DNA of 42,403 nt from JBFXAN01 sp050184225 (lineage in GTDB: Bacteria > Chloroflexota > Dehalococcoidia > CAUJGQ01): positions 1-42,403 of the forward strand of contig JBFXAN010000044.1 in assembly GCA_050184225.1 (NCBI GenBank). Direction: 5' to 3'. A program made the translations under genes and the position numbers. Shown in pieces: positions 25,178-33,400 of the stretch (position 1 is the stretch's first letter; the number at the start of each line of letters is the position of its first letter). A model generated the notes under the pieces. The model was not told where the DNA came from. It did not search any database and saw nothing but the letters and a program-made list of their open reading frames with translations.

Positions 25178-26263
25178 TCAGCGCGCGAGTTTCGCCTCCA
25201 GGTCGTCAAGCATGACGTTGGCTGCCCGGATGCTTGCCCCCAAACCCCAAGCGTCGCCGAAGGCGAAGGTCCGGCTGTTGCGCACCGCCTTCAGACCACT
25301 CCACAGCGGATTCTGACCGAGGACCGTGAGCGGATTGGCGGCAGCGTCGGCCGCACTCTGCGGCTGCATATCGGTGACGATTGCATCGCCGTCGAGTACC
25401 GAGAACTGCTCGTTGGATACGTAGACGATCGTCGTGCGTGGGTCACCATTGGTGCAGTCACTCTGTTGGGCAGGCGGCTGTTGCACCCCGGCGCGGGTGA
25501 GAACCTCGCCAAACCAGGTGCAGTCAAAGTCGTAATAGAGCGCCTGTCCCTGATAGCTGTCGACGCGGCTGAGTTGGAGCGGCCGACCATCGATGGCCAG
25601 CCTTGGGCGAAGTGCCTCGCTGCGGCGGTCCAGCTCGGCGAGCTGTCGCGCGGCTTGGTCGCGCTTGCCGACCAGATCGGCAATGAAGAGCACGTCGTCG
25701 CGCCAGCCGTGGTTGTAGAACGAGTACTTTGTCGCGACGACCGGGGCAATCGCTTCCAACTTCGACTGGATCGGCTGGATTGTGCGATCCCAACCGACGA
25801 TCAGATCCGGCTTTGCCAGCACGATCTTTTCGATGTCGGGTTGCGTCGAGGAACCGACCACGGCCAAACGCTGCACGACGGCGGGGTCGAGGTAGCTCTG
25901 AAAGAGGGTTCCCGTTGGATAGACCGATGCCGAAGCGACGACCGGTGCGCCCAGGTCGACCAGCGTCGGCAACGCGGTGAGCGGGTCAAGGGTTACAATC
26001 CGCCGCGGTTCGGCGGGAATGCACGCGCTCCCAAGCTCGTGCTGGACGGTGCGACAGGGCGCCTCCGCTGCCGGCGTGCCGCTGGCGACCGCCGCTGCGG
26101 TTGCATTCGCGAAAGTCTGTCCCGCCTGGTCCGATGACTCGCTGCTCGTACAGGCGACGGCGACGATTGAAAGCGAGGTAAGGATGAAGAGGACAAGGGC
26201 TGGTGCGACGCGATGACGCCGCGGGCGCAGGGGTGGCGAAAGGTCGGCGGGGTGGATCGGCAT
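25178..26263 (-). CDS. ABC transporter substrate-binding lipoprotein, iron-siderophore/cobalamin (FecB/BtuF) type
   Basis: 361 residues from ATG 26263 (frame open upstream to 26320). A basic n-region RPRRHRVAP precedes a hydrophobic core and lipobox VAVAC. The body has the two-lobed signature of metal-chelate binders: EPRRIVTLDPLTALPTLVDL, QPDIEKIVLAKPDLIVGWD, then IAPVVATKYSF, and the C-terminal GDAWGLGASIRAANVMLDDL. It binds a ferric siderophore, heme or corrinoid outside the membrane. No permease or ATPase is beside it. Upstream on the same transcript are the DUF151-like gene and an iron-box-like promoter. Confidence 0.87.
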   Translation of the reverse strand: MPIHPADLSPPLRPRRHRVAPALVLFILTSLSIVAVACTSSESSDQAGQTFANATAAAVASGTPAAEAPCRTVQHELGSACIPAEPRRIVTLDPLTALPTLVDLGAPVVASASVYPTGTLFQSYLDPAVVQRLAVVGSSTQPDIEKIVLAKPDLIVGWDRTIQPIQSKLEAIAPVVATKYSFYNHGWRDDVLFIADLVGKRDQAARQLAELDRRSEALRPRLAIDGRPLQLSRVDSYQGQALYYDFDCTWFGEVLTRAGVQQPPAQQSDCTNGDPRTTIVYVSNEQFSVLDGDAIVTDMQPQSAADAAANPLTVLGQNPLWSGLKAVRNSRTFAFGDAWGLGASIRAANVMLDDLEAKLAR

Positions 26264-26323
26264 GAAGGGCTCCAGGGTCGATGATGATTGATCGCGTTGG
26301 ATTTCCATGCTTCGCTGCACCGC

Positions 26324-26788
26324 TTAGTGGCCTTCCGACTCCAGCCCGGACAGGTCGAGCGAAGCGAGCAGCGTTCGGAACACGGGTGGCACATCCGCAC
26401 GAACAGTGTGCGAAGCGATGTCGCATTCGTGCATGAGGATCGGAAGGTGAAGCCGGGTCGCCGCGAGGAGCGCCTGCGCGGCGGGCAGCTCGAGAGTCGT
26501 GCTGCGGAACCGGGCGTTGATCTGGAGCGTGCCGCACAACCGGCCGTGTCGTTCGGCGATCACGACGCAGGAGGCATAGCCGCCGAACACCTGCAGGGCG
26601 GCCTCGAGAGCGTCGAAGGCGGCGGCATGGGCCGAGGGGCGGCCGATCAGCGTGGCGAGGATCGCTTGCCCGGTGGCATCATCAACCGGAACCGTCGCCA
26701 GATGATCGCCGTTGTCATCTTCCAGATGAATCAGCGCGCTGGCACCGCTGGGACTCGCATCCACCTGACGGATTGCCATCGCTCGCAT
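26324..26788 (-). CDS. DUF151 (bifunctional-nuclease-like) protein
   Basis: 154 residues from ATG 26788, preceded by GAGAGGAGACGACG. The order is that of bifunctional nuclease domain proteins: GDHLATVPVDDATGQAILAT, a HAAAFDALEAALQVFGG helix, CVVIAERHGRLCGTLQI strands and the helix LELPAAQALLAATRLHLPI, where the family usually has a DAIALALR motif. The key acidic DA pair is replaced by PA, so catalysis is doubtful. First gene of the iron-binding-protein transcript. Confidence 0.6.
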   Translation of the reverse strand: MRAMAIRQVDASPSGASALIHLEDDNGDHLATVPVDDATGQAILATLIGRPSAHAAAFDALEAALQVFGGYASCVVIAERHGRLCGTLQINARFRSTTLELPAAQALLAATRLHLPILMHECDIASHTVRADVPPVFRTLLASLDLSGLESEGH

Positions 26789-26845
26789 CGTCGTCTCCTC
26801 TCGGCTGGGATGCACGGGCCAGATCATCACTTCGGGACCAGAGTT

Positions 26846-26885
26846 AGACTATTCGAATTGCGTGACTTAGGCAAGACTAATATGA
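26846..26885 (-). promoter_or_regulatory. Candidate promoter with DtxR/IdeR-like iron box
   Basis: On the minus strand TTGCCT (26869-26874) and TAGTCT (26846-26851) are separated by 17 bp and resemble -35 and -10 elements. Over the -35 element lies TTAGGCAAGACTAA (26867-26880), an interrupted inverted repeat that on the plus strand matches the DtxR/IdeR consensus TTAGGTTAGGCTAACCTAA at 13 of 19 positions by my count. It is upstream of the DUF151-like and siderophore-binding genes, a fitting place for iron repression. Confidence 0.4.
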
Positions 26886-27014
26886 TGATGACGGAGGCGC
26901 ATCCCTCCACCAGCGACCCGGGTACACGGAGCATCAACTCCCCCTCCCAGATGCTCCGCGTACCCGGACGCACCGCTCGGCGCACACGAATCGCGGAGCG
27001 TATACCCTCGCTCC

Positions 27015-27932
27015 ATGCGGCTCTCGGTCTACCTGGTGCTGGGCATGGGTGTGTTTGCCGTCGGCTGGGCGGCGATCTTCATCCGGCTCGCCGATGCGCC
27101 GGCGTTGAGCACGGCCGCCTATCGGCTCACGTTCGCGGCGATCCCGGTCGCGACGTACGCGACGTTCCGCCATCGCACCGATCTGCGCGGTCTGCGCCGG
27201 GGGAACCGGTGGCTGCTCGTTGCCTCGGGCGCGGCGCTGGCAGTGCACTTCGCTACCTGGATCGGGTCGTTACAGCTGACGAGCGTGGCGAGCTCAGTCG
27301 CGCTGGTGACGACGCAACCGCTCTGGGCTGCGCTGATCGCGGCCGCCTTCCTCGGCGAACGCGTCACGCGGGGAACCGCCGTGGCGATGCTCGTCGCGAC
27401 GGCCGGCGGTGTGCTGATCGGTGTTCGCGACTTCGCCGCCGGTGGTGAGGCGCTCGTTGGCGACGCGCTGGCGCTGGTGGGGGCGCTCTGTGCGGCGATC
27501 TACTTCACCATCGGCCGGCGGTTGCGCGTTGGGCTGGACCTGCCGGCGTACATCGGTGTCGTCTATCCGGCAGCAGCCGTGCTGCTCCTGGCGATGACGC
27601 TCGTCGCCCGACAACCCCTGTCCGGATTCTCGGGCGAGACGTGGTTGATGTTCCTGCTGCTCGCCCTGGTGCCGCAATTGATCGGCCACTCATCGTTGAA
27701 CTGGGCCGTGCGGTATCTCCCGGCGCACGTCGTCACCGTAGCGCTGCTCGGCGAGCCGGTGCTCTCGACCGTGCTGGCAATTCCAATCCTGGGCGAGCGG
27801 CCGGGCCTGCTCCGGATCGTCGGCGGCGCCGTCACCCTGGCCGGCGTCTATCTGGTGCTGCGGGAGAGCAAACCTAACCCCCCGGCCCCCTTCCCTCGCA
27901 GGGAAGGGGGAGTCTCGGTCAACCAAAGTTGA
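27015..27932 (+). CDS. EamA/DMT-family transporter
   Basis: 305 residues, ten predicted membrane helices in two EamA repeats (the first with WAAIFIRLADAPALSTAAYR, the second from about GDALALVGALCAAIYFTIGR, with LGEPVLSTVLAIPILGERPG). Members export amino acids or metabolites or import small compounds; substrate unknown. The native protein reaches about residue 286 (YLVLRESK); the last 19 residues, Pro-rich PNPPAPFPRREGGVSVNQS, are translated from the palindromic repeat at 27872-28029, so the original C-terminus was displaced. Its 3' end overlaps the convergent sirtuin gene. Confidence 0.88.
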   Translation: MRLSVYLVLGMGVFAVGWAAIFIRLADAPALSTAAYRLTFAAIPVATYATFRHRTDLRGLRRGNRWLLVASGAALAVHFATWIGSLQLTSVASSVALVTTQPLWAALIAAAFLGERVTRGTAVAMLVATAGGVLIGVRDFAAGGEALVGDALALVGALCAAIYFTIGRRLRVGLDLPAYIGVVYPAAAVLLLAMTLVARQPLSGFSGETWLMFLLLALVPQLIGHSSLNWAVRYLPAHVVTVALLGEPVLSTVLAIPILGERPGLLRIVGGAVTLAGVYLVLRESKPNPPAPFPRREGGVSVNQS

Positions 27933-28804
27933 CCGACGATCGTCGGCATCGCCCGACGAGGTACTGGCACCCTCGGCAGAATGAGGCACCCCCTTCCCTG
28001 CGAGGGAAGGGGGCCGGGGGGGGAGGTAATCGCCGCCACCACCCGCGGCAGCAACGCTCCCGACTGACCGCGCAACACAACGGCCGCGTAAGGCGAGAAG
28101 GGCGTCTCATCGTCGTTGATCTCGATGATCGCGCCGCCGCGGCGGAGGACCTGCATCGGGAAGTCGGCAGCGGGATAGACCGTGGCGGAGGTGCCGATCA
28201 CCAGCATCAGATCGGTGCGGCCGGCTTCCTCGAAGCACGTTTCGAGGAAGGCCCGCGGGATCGGCTCGCCGAACATCACGGTGTCCGACTTGACCAATCC
28301 GCCGCACCCGTCGCACAGGGGCGGTACATCCTCTTCGGAGAAGTCGCGGTTCGGACCGCGCCGGCCGCAGGCCACACACCGGAGCTTGTGTCGGTTGCCG
28401 TGGATCTCGGTGATGGCGGTGCTACCGGCGTCGATGTGCAGTCCGTCCACGTTTTGGGTGATCAAGTGCTTGAGGTGGCCGCGGCGTTCGAGGTCGGCGA
28501 GGGCGGTGTGCCCGGGGTTCGGTTTGGCCGCGGCGATCGCCTGGGCAAATTCCGGCGGGTTGCGTTGCTGGGCGAGGCGGTCCAGCCACCAGCCGCGCGG
28601 GTCGTCGAGAAAGAGCTGATAGCCGTTCATCGGTGGTTCCCCCAGCCGCGTCCAGAGACCGCCCTCACCGCGGAACGTGGGGATTCCGCTCTCCTTGGAG
28701 ATGCCGGCGCCGACGAGCGCGGTGCAGTAGGCTGCCGCCGCAATTCGCCGCGCCGCCTCCTGCACCGCGCGTTCCTGATCCATCGTCTCGCCTCGCTCCG
28801 TCAT
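27848..28804 (-). CDS. Sirtuin NAD-dependent protein deacylase with repeat-derived C-terminus
   Basis: 318 residues. Sir2 motifs: GAGISKESGIPTFRG (33-46), ITQNVDGLH (115-123), catalytic His in EIHGN (135) and zinc cysteines at 143, 146, 164 and 167. It removes acyl groups from lysines with NAD. The deacylase core ends at residue 260 (VVAAIT); the following 58 residues, starting SPPGPLPSQGRG, are translated from the palindromic repeat, with TCC at 28022-28024 where the other copy of the repeat has TAA. The ATG at 28804 overlaps the upstream stop (ATGA); ATG 28783, with GGAGCGAGG before it, is the alternative start. Confidence 0.92.
   Translation of the reverse strand: MTERGETMDQERAVQEAARRIAAAAYCTALVGAGISKESGIPTFRGEGGLWTRLGEPPMNGYQLFLDDPRGWWLDRLAQQRNPPEFAQAIAAAKPNPGHTALADLERRGHLKHLITQNVDGLHIDAGSTAITEIHGNRHKLRCVACGRRGPNRDFSEEDVPPLCDGCGGLVKSDTVMFGEPIPRAFLETCFEEAGRTDLMLVIGTSATVYPAADFPMQVLRRGGAIIEINDDETPFSPYAAVVLRGQSGALLPRVVAAITSPPGPLPSQGRGCLILPRVPVPRRAMPTIVGQLWLTETPPSLRGKGAGGLGLLSRSTR
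27872..28029. repeat. Palindromic repeat element, copy 1 (about 158 bp)
   Basis: Left arm 27872-27913 and right arm 27987-28029 are inverted copies of each other: ACCTAACC, then a run of C, then CCCCCTTCCCTCGCAGGG, AAGGGGG. Each arm is also a hairpin (CCCCCTTCCCT-CGC-AGGGAAGGGGG). The right end is GGGGGGAGGTAA instead of the GGGGTTAGGTAA of copy 2. About 73 bp of interior separate the arms and contain TACTGGCACC shared with copy 2. It lies between two convergent genes and is read by both. Confidence 0.85.
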
Positions 28805-29160
28805 GGCTGCACCGCCGCGCCGCCTGGGGCAAAGTAGGTGCAGGCAAATTTATACCAGTTTGCGTACTCTTCCTCGCTCATTGGTAACGGCGTTGTGCCG
28901 ACCCGCTTGTCGCGATAGGCGTCGACCGCCCGTCCGATCGCCTCCCGCATCTCCGGGGGCAGGCCGGACCGGCTGCTGATGATGTGGTTCAACTCACGCT
29001 CGATGTGCTCGTACCAGGATCGGTCCATGTCGTGATAGGCAGCCGTCCAATCCGCTTGACTGCGCGGCATCTGCTGCGCGCAGATGCCGCAATACAGCTC
29101 GCTGTCGAAGGCATATTCGGTGTCGTCGGCACCGTAGTGCATGCACCAGGGGCAAAGCAT
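28801..29160 (-). CDS. Small zinc-finger-like protein
   Basis: 119 residues from ATG 29160, beginning MLCPWCMHYGADDTEYAFDS with a CPWC and then a CGIC pair (residues 3-6 and about 24-27), which can form a zinc site; the rest is acidic and helical (WYEHIERELNHII, MREAIGRAVDAYRDKRV). The frame is open upstream to 29286, but that part is Arg/Ser/Pro-rich. Not assigned to a family. The stop overlaps the sirtuin start, so the two are coupled. Confidence 0.6.
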   Translation of the reverse strand: MLCPWCMHYGADDTEYAFDSELYCGICAQQMPRSQADWTAAYHDMDRSWYEHIERELNHIISSRSGLPPEMREAIGRAVDAYRDKRVGTTPLPMSEEEYANWYKFACTYFAPGGAAVQP

Positions 29161-29268
29161 GGGGTCAGGTCCGGGCCGCAATCCGGCCGTATGCCGCCAG
29201 TGTAGCAAGGAGCTGGGTGCGTTGCTGAAGGTCCGCGGTTCCTGCGTTGCGGCGGCAGCGATCCGATA

Positions 29269-29301
29269 ACGATCGACACTTGACAAGCAGTGTAGGATCG
29301 T
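29269..29301. promoter_or_regulatory. Imperfect inverted repeat in a divergent intergenic region
   Basis: ACGATCGACACT and AGTGTAGGATCGT are inverted repeats of each other with one bulged base, separated by TGACAAGC. TTGACA, a -35-like hexamer, lies in the middle at 29280-29285, but no convincing -10 follows. It could be an operator for the plus-strand small zinc protein gene. Confidence 0.25.
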
Positions 29302-29378
29302 TCTGTCAACGACGCTTTTCGGTCACATCTCACGATCCCCGCAGACGATTTTCCCCGCTGTCCTCACGGGAGAACGCC

Positions 29379-29636
29379 ATGGTACTCGCGCCGCAGCGGT
29401 TCGAACGGTCGCTCATCGAAGACGCTCTCGCCATGGGCCGGTTGACCGTGGCCGACGAGCAGGGCTTCCATCACGGACTCTACACGATCTGCTCCGCGGA
29501 TGGCGTCCGCGCGCATCCCCATCGCATGGCCTGGCGACGTGATGCGCGCGGCCATAGTGTCGACCACATCATCTTCCGCTGCCATTGCTGCGGCCGCAGC
29601 TGGCAGGCGTCGTTAGAGGAGATCCATCTGGCCTAG
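29379..29636 (+). CDS. Small cysteine-containing protein
   Basis: 85 residues from ATG 29379 (GGGAGAACGCC upstream). Visible features: FERSLIEDALAMGRLTVADE, a YTICS stretch and a C-terminal CHCCGRSWQASLEEI, a possible half zinc site. No family recognised. The next gene follows 47 bp later on the same strand. Confidence 0.5.
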   Translation: MVLAPQRFERSLIEDALAMGRLTVADEQGFHHGLYTICSADGVRAHPHRMAWRRDARGHSVDHIIFRCHCCGRSWQASLEEIHLA

Positions 29637-29683
29637 AACACCCCGCCCGAGGGACTCTCACAGGTTCCGAGGAGGAGGCGGGT

Positions 29684-30151
29684 ATGGTTCGAACGATTCT
29701 CCTACCGCTCACGACCCATGACATCGACGATGCGATCCACTCGTCGGTGGCGCTCGCCGGCCAGGCGGTCGCCTACGGCGCGACCGTGCTGGTGCTCGAA
29801 ACCGACTGTCTCCACGGTGTCCTGACCAGCATCGAGCCGGGCTACGAGGATATGGAGTTGCGCCGCATCCACAGCGCCGCCGAACGGGTCGCGGACTCGC
29901 TCCGTGCGAACGGCGCAAGCGTTGAGGTCGCCTGGGAGTGCATTCGGATGCCCCGGCGGCCGGTGGACGTGGAAACCGTCCGCCGTCATGGCGCCGATGC
30001 CGTCTTTCTACCCCATGCACATCGACCACGCGCCTTCCTCGAAGCGGTCCAATTGCGGCGCCTGCGCCGCGATGGGATCACGGTGCTCGAACCGACGACG
30101 CCCGCTCATGCTACGGCAGCTGGCGGACGGGTGGCCACACAGGACGACTGA
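29684..30151 (+). CDS. Universal-stress-protein-like protein
   Basis: 155 residues from ATG 29684 with GGAGGAGG upstream. The start MVRTILLPLTTHDIDDAIHS, then ALAGQAVAYGATVLVLE, and the helix RIHSAAERVADSLRANGASV match the alpha/beta order of USP domains. The nucleotide-binding G-2x-G-9x-G signature is not seen; the corresponding C-terminal strand reads DGITVLEPTT. Distant member, role unknown. Confidence 0.6.
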   Translation: MVRTILLPLTTHDIDDAIHSSVALAGQAVAYGATVLVLETDCLHGVLTSIEPGYEDMELRRIHSAAERVADSLRANGASVEVAWECIRMPRRPVDVETVRRHGADAVFLPHAHRPRAFLEAVQLRRLRRDGITVLEPTTPAHATAAGGRVATQDD

Positions 30152-30246
30152 GAAGCGTCGCGACACGCGAAGAAGACCCAACCCCGATCTGTCTAGAACC
30201 CCGCGACCGGCCCGCACGCGCGCCACCACCATCGGAGGTGCAGATC

Positions 30247-30483
30247 ATGTCGGTGCTTCAGAAGTTCTTCAGTCATTCTCCACCGCGGGTTTCGACGGCT
30301 CCAACGATGCCATTCGTCGCCGAGTCGCAGGGGATCACGAGCGTGCCCACCGAGACACCCGATGACCTCCTCGACTACGTCGACGACGGCGATCCGATGA
30401 TGCACGATCCGGGCGAGCCGCCGCACTGGGCGCCGGAAAGCGGGACGCCCGCGTACTCCACCAGACACGACACCGGCGGCTGA
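30247..30483 (+). CDS. Small acidic protein of unknown function
   Basis: 78 residues from ATG 30247, preceded by CGGAGGTG. Acidic and proline-rich with no strong secondary structure (ETPDDLLDYVDDGDPMMHDP, then GEPPHWAPESG). It follows the USP-like gene and the good ribosome binding site is the main support. No family recognised. Confidence 0.45.
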   Translation: MSVLQKFFSHSPPRVSTAPTMPFVAESQGITSVPTETPDDLLDYVDDGDPMMHDPGEPPHWAPESGTPAYSTRHDTGG

Positions 30484-30620
30484 CGGCAGGCATCCACCAC
30501 CGGGACACGAAAGCGCCAAGCTTTGCTGAGCGCTGCATCGCGCTCCCAGGGGCCGCGATCCACCTGGCCGTACAGCGTTCAGAATTACAGGCGGCGTGCC
30601 TTGGTGGTCAACACGATGAG

Positions 30621-31796
30621 CTACTGGCGAGGTTGCCAGCTAGCGATCTCACCGCTGCAGAGCGCGCGCAGCGGCCGGTTTCCGGCCGTGTCAAACGTCA
30701 AGATCGATCCGCCCCACAGCTCGCGCGGTGGACCATCCTCCGCGATGCGGCCGGCGGCGAGCAGGTAGCGGCCGTCCGCTGACCAGAGGCGATGAGACAA
30801 GAGGTATTGATCGAAAAAGGCAACAAGGATCATAAAGAGCGGACCGGGATAGAACGGACCGCTGGTAATCGTGGGCCGCCCATCGAGGTGGAGAATGCGC
30901 CACGCGAGCTGGCCCTCCGTTCCGGCACGACGGAGATAGGCGATCCGGCGGCCATCGGGGGACCAGGTCCAGAGGATGACGCGGTCACGCACGAGCTCGC
31001 GGGACTTCGGCTCGCGCACGTCGATCAATTCGATGCCGTCATATGTGCCGCTCCGCGTCTGGACGGAGACGCCCAGGAGGCGGCCGTCGGGAGACCACGC
31101 GAGCGTCGCCGGGCCACCGACCGCGCCGACACGGGCGACGTGCTTTCCCTCGCGGTCGTGCAACACAACGGCATTGCGGATCTCACCATGCCGGATCGTG
31201 GCGAAGAGCCCGCCGTCCGGTGACCAGGCCGGCACGCGAATGTCGATGCTGTTCAGACCCACGGTGGTGAGGGATGTGGGCGCGGCGCGGTCCATGCGCT
31301 GGATCACCGAGCCGGCGTGCACAAGGAGTGCGTCGCCGGCGGGCGACCAGCTGGTGAAGACCGGGGCGCCGCGGGCGACCTCCGGCGGCACGCCCGGCAG
31401 GTCGATATCGACGAGCATCAGGGTGAGCGCCCGATCGCCGGGGGTTGCGAGGGCGACATAGCGGCTGTCCGGTGAGGGATTCGCGTAGTGAGGAACCGAA
31501 GGCGCGATCTCGGCGGGAAGTCCCGGCGCCGGCCGAAAAACGAGCGTCGATCGAGCCGTACCGGGCTCGACAACGTGCAGCCCGGGCCGTCCCGATGCCG
31601 TGGTCGCGCTGACGAGCAGCCTGCCATCCGCCAGCCAGGTCGGCCAGAGAAAGCGAGGAAGCGGCCCCTCTTCGATCGATCCCGCATCAAGCGGCGGCAC
31701 AACATCGGCAACCGTCTCCGTCTCGTGGACGGCAAGAACGCGGAGACGTCCGGCGGCATCGACGAGTGCCAGGCGCGGTGGTTGTTCGGCGGGCAC
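30621..31796 (-). CDS. TolB-like beta-propeller protein
   Basis: 391 residues from a GTG at 31796 (GGAG upstream). Repeated WD40/PD40-like blades are visible: SPDSRYVALATPG, WSPAGDALLVHAG, WSPDGGLFATIRHG, WSPDGRLLGVSVQTR, WSPDGRRIAYLRRAG, WSADGRYLLAAGRI. No signal peptide, so apparently cytoplasmic. Such propellers bind peptides or act as hydrolase lids; partner unknown. Convergent with the 78-residue gene. Confidence 0.8.
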   Translation of the reverse strand: MPAEQPPRLALVDAAGRLRVLAVHETETVADVVPPLDAGSIEEGPLPRFLWPTWLADGRLLVSATTASGRPGLHVVEPGTARSTLVFRPAPGLPAEIAPSVPHYANPSPDSRYVALATPGDRALTLMLVDIDLPGVPPEVARGAPVFTSWSPAGDALLVHAGSVIQRMDRAAPTSLTTVGLNSIDIRVPAWSPDGGLFATIRHGEIRNAVVLHDREGKHVARVGAVGGPATLAWSPDGRLLGVSVQTRSGTYDGIELIDVREPKSRELVRDRVILWTWSPDGRRIAYLRRAGTEGQLAWRILHLDGRPTITSGPFYPGPLFMILVAFFDQYLLSHRLWSADGRYLLAAGRIAEDGPPRELWGGSILTFDTAGNRPLRALCSGEIASWQPRQ

Positions 31797-31886
31797 AGCT
31801 CCGGCCTACCGAACGCTGCCTGATGTCAGGCAGCGGGTGGTTGGTGCGGAACGAGCAGCGGGCAGATGCGACACGTCCGGCTCCTC

Positions 31887-33107
31887 CTACGCCTGTGCCG
31901 CCGCCCGGGCGCGGTCGAGGGCGCGGGCCAGCCGGCGAATTCCTTCGGCGATGTCGCTCTCGCCGACGTTGCTGAAGGCAAGGCGAATGTTCTGCCCCCC
32001 GCCGCCGCCGGTGAAAAAGGAGGTGCCCGGTACGACGGCCACCCGCTCCTCACCGCAGAAGCGCATCACGTCCTGCAGGCTGATGCCGTCGTTGGTGGTG
32101 ACCCAGATGAAGAAGCCGCCGTCCGGCTGTGTCCAGGTCGCAAGATTAGAGCAACTCTCGGAGAGAGCGCTCAGCATGACGTCGCACTTCGACCGGTAGA
32201 CGCCACGCATCTTCTCGATGTGCGGCTCGAGGGTTCCGCCTTCGATATAGGCGGCGATCGTCCGGCAGACAAAGGGACTGGTGCCGTTATCGAAGCGCAT
32301 CCGTAAGGTGGCGTCGATGAACTCCTTCGACGCCTGAATCCAGCCGACGCGCAGGCCGGTGGCGATGATCTTGCTGAAGGTTCCCGCTTTGAGCACGCCT
32401 TCGCCGCCGGCGAGCGCGTAGATCGACGGCACTCGCTCGCCGACAAAGCGCAGGTCGCCGTACGGATCGTCCTCGACGGTCAGCACCTTGTGCCGGGCGG
32501 CAAGGTCGATCAGCGCCTGCCGGCGGTCGGCGCTGAAGGTGATGCCCATCGGGTTCTGAAAGGTGGGGATGCAGTAGATCAGCTTCACCCGCTTGCCCTC
32601 AGCCGTGGCTCGGGCAATTGCCTCCTCGGCGGCCTCGATCGACGGCCCCTCGTCGTCGAGCGGCACGCCGACCACCTCGGCGCCAACGGCACGAGCGACG
32701 CGGAGGAACCCGCCCCAGGCGGGCGCGTCGGCGAGGACGACATCGCCCGGGTCGAGGAACGCATCGCAGATCATGTGCAGGGCCGGATAGCCGCCGCTGG
32801 TCAGCGCCAGATTGTCCGGGCCGAGCGAATCGTACGGAACGACCCGCTCGGCGACCAGCTCCCGCAGCCGGAGATAACCCTGGGCGCCACCATACTGCAA
32901 CGCATCCTCCGGCTCGCGCCGGAGTACGAGCTGGGCCGCCTCGGCGAGGGCATCAGCCGGCAGCGTTTCCGGGTCGGGAATACCGCCCGTGAACTCAATC
33001 GGGTTGTCGCTTGAGGGCGATACCCAGTGCGATCCGGCCATGCGTCGGGCGTTCGCACTGAGCAGCGAATCGAGGGCATCGGTCGCCCACGGAGCGGTGG
33101 TGGTCAT
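31887..33107 (-). CDS. PLP-dependent aminotransferase, class I/II (2-aminoadipate/MocR-type)
   Basis: 406 residues, fold-type I. EFTGGIPDPETLPADAL, LQYGGAQGYLRLRELVAERV, SGGYPALHMICDAFLDPGDV, the IPTFQNPMGITFS segment, DDPYGDLRF and PLP lysine K246 in GTFSKIIATGLRVGW are characteristic of the LysN/2-aminoadipate and valine-type aminotransferases that share a core with MocR regulators. Substrate not certain. Divergent from the VOC pair. Confidence 0.9.
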   Translation of the reverse strand: MTTTAPWATDALDSLLSANARRMAGSHWVSPSSDNPIEFTGGIPDPETLPADALAEAAQLVLRREPEDALQYGGAQGYLRLRELVAERVVPYDSLGPDNLALTSGGYPALHMICDAFLDPGDVVLADAPAWGGFLRVARAVGAEVVGVPLDDEGPSIEAAEEAIARATAEGKRVKLIYCIPTFQNPMGITFSADRRQALIDLAARHKVLTVEDDPYGDLRFVGERVPSIYALAGGEGVLKAGTFSKIIATGLRVGWIQASKEFIDATLRMRFDNGTSPFVCRTIAAYIEGGTLEPHIEKMRGVYRSKCDVMLSALSESCSNLATWTQPDGGFFIWVTTNDGISLQDVMRFCGEERVAVVPGTSFFTGGGGGQNIRLAFSNVGESDIAEGIRRLARALDRARAAAQA

Positions 33108-33284
33108 CGCCGGAACCTCCGGATCTGAACTTGCAGGTATCGTACCCGCTGCCGGCTGGGAACGGAACCAACGATGGTAAGGGCTGCCGCGATCAGGCGG
33201 TGCGTCGCGGCGTCAACATTCTGTCAATTCGGCGCTTTCGCCTATATACGTAAGCAGTTAACTGGTTGATGATCTAGCTTTCAA

Positions 33285-33298
33285 AGAACATCTGTTCT
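33285..33298. promoter_or_regulatory. LexA/SOS-box-like palindrome
   Basis: AGAACATCTGTTCT is a perfect 6+6 inverted repeat with a two-base spacer and contains GAAC-N4-GTTC, the core of the LexA box of Gram-positive bacteria. A TGCTAGAGT (extended -10-like, 33298-33306) follows on the plus strand, so it would lie between promoter elements of the VOC genes. It is also within reach of the divergent aminotransferase gene. LexA itself is not in the window. Confidence 0.4.
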
Positions 33299-33400
33299 GC
33301 TAGAGTGTGGAAGGTGAGAGTCGGCCGCCCGCGCTGTTGTCGCCGGCCCTCGTCATCAGCGGCGGCAGATCTGCACACAGCCACGCAAAGGAGCGTCCCG

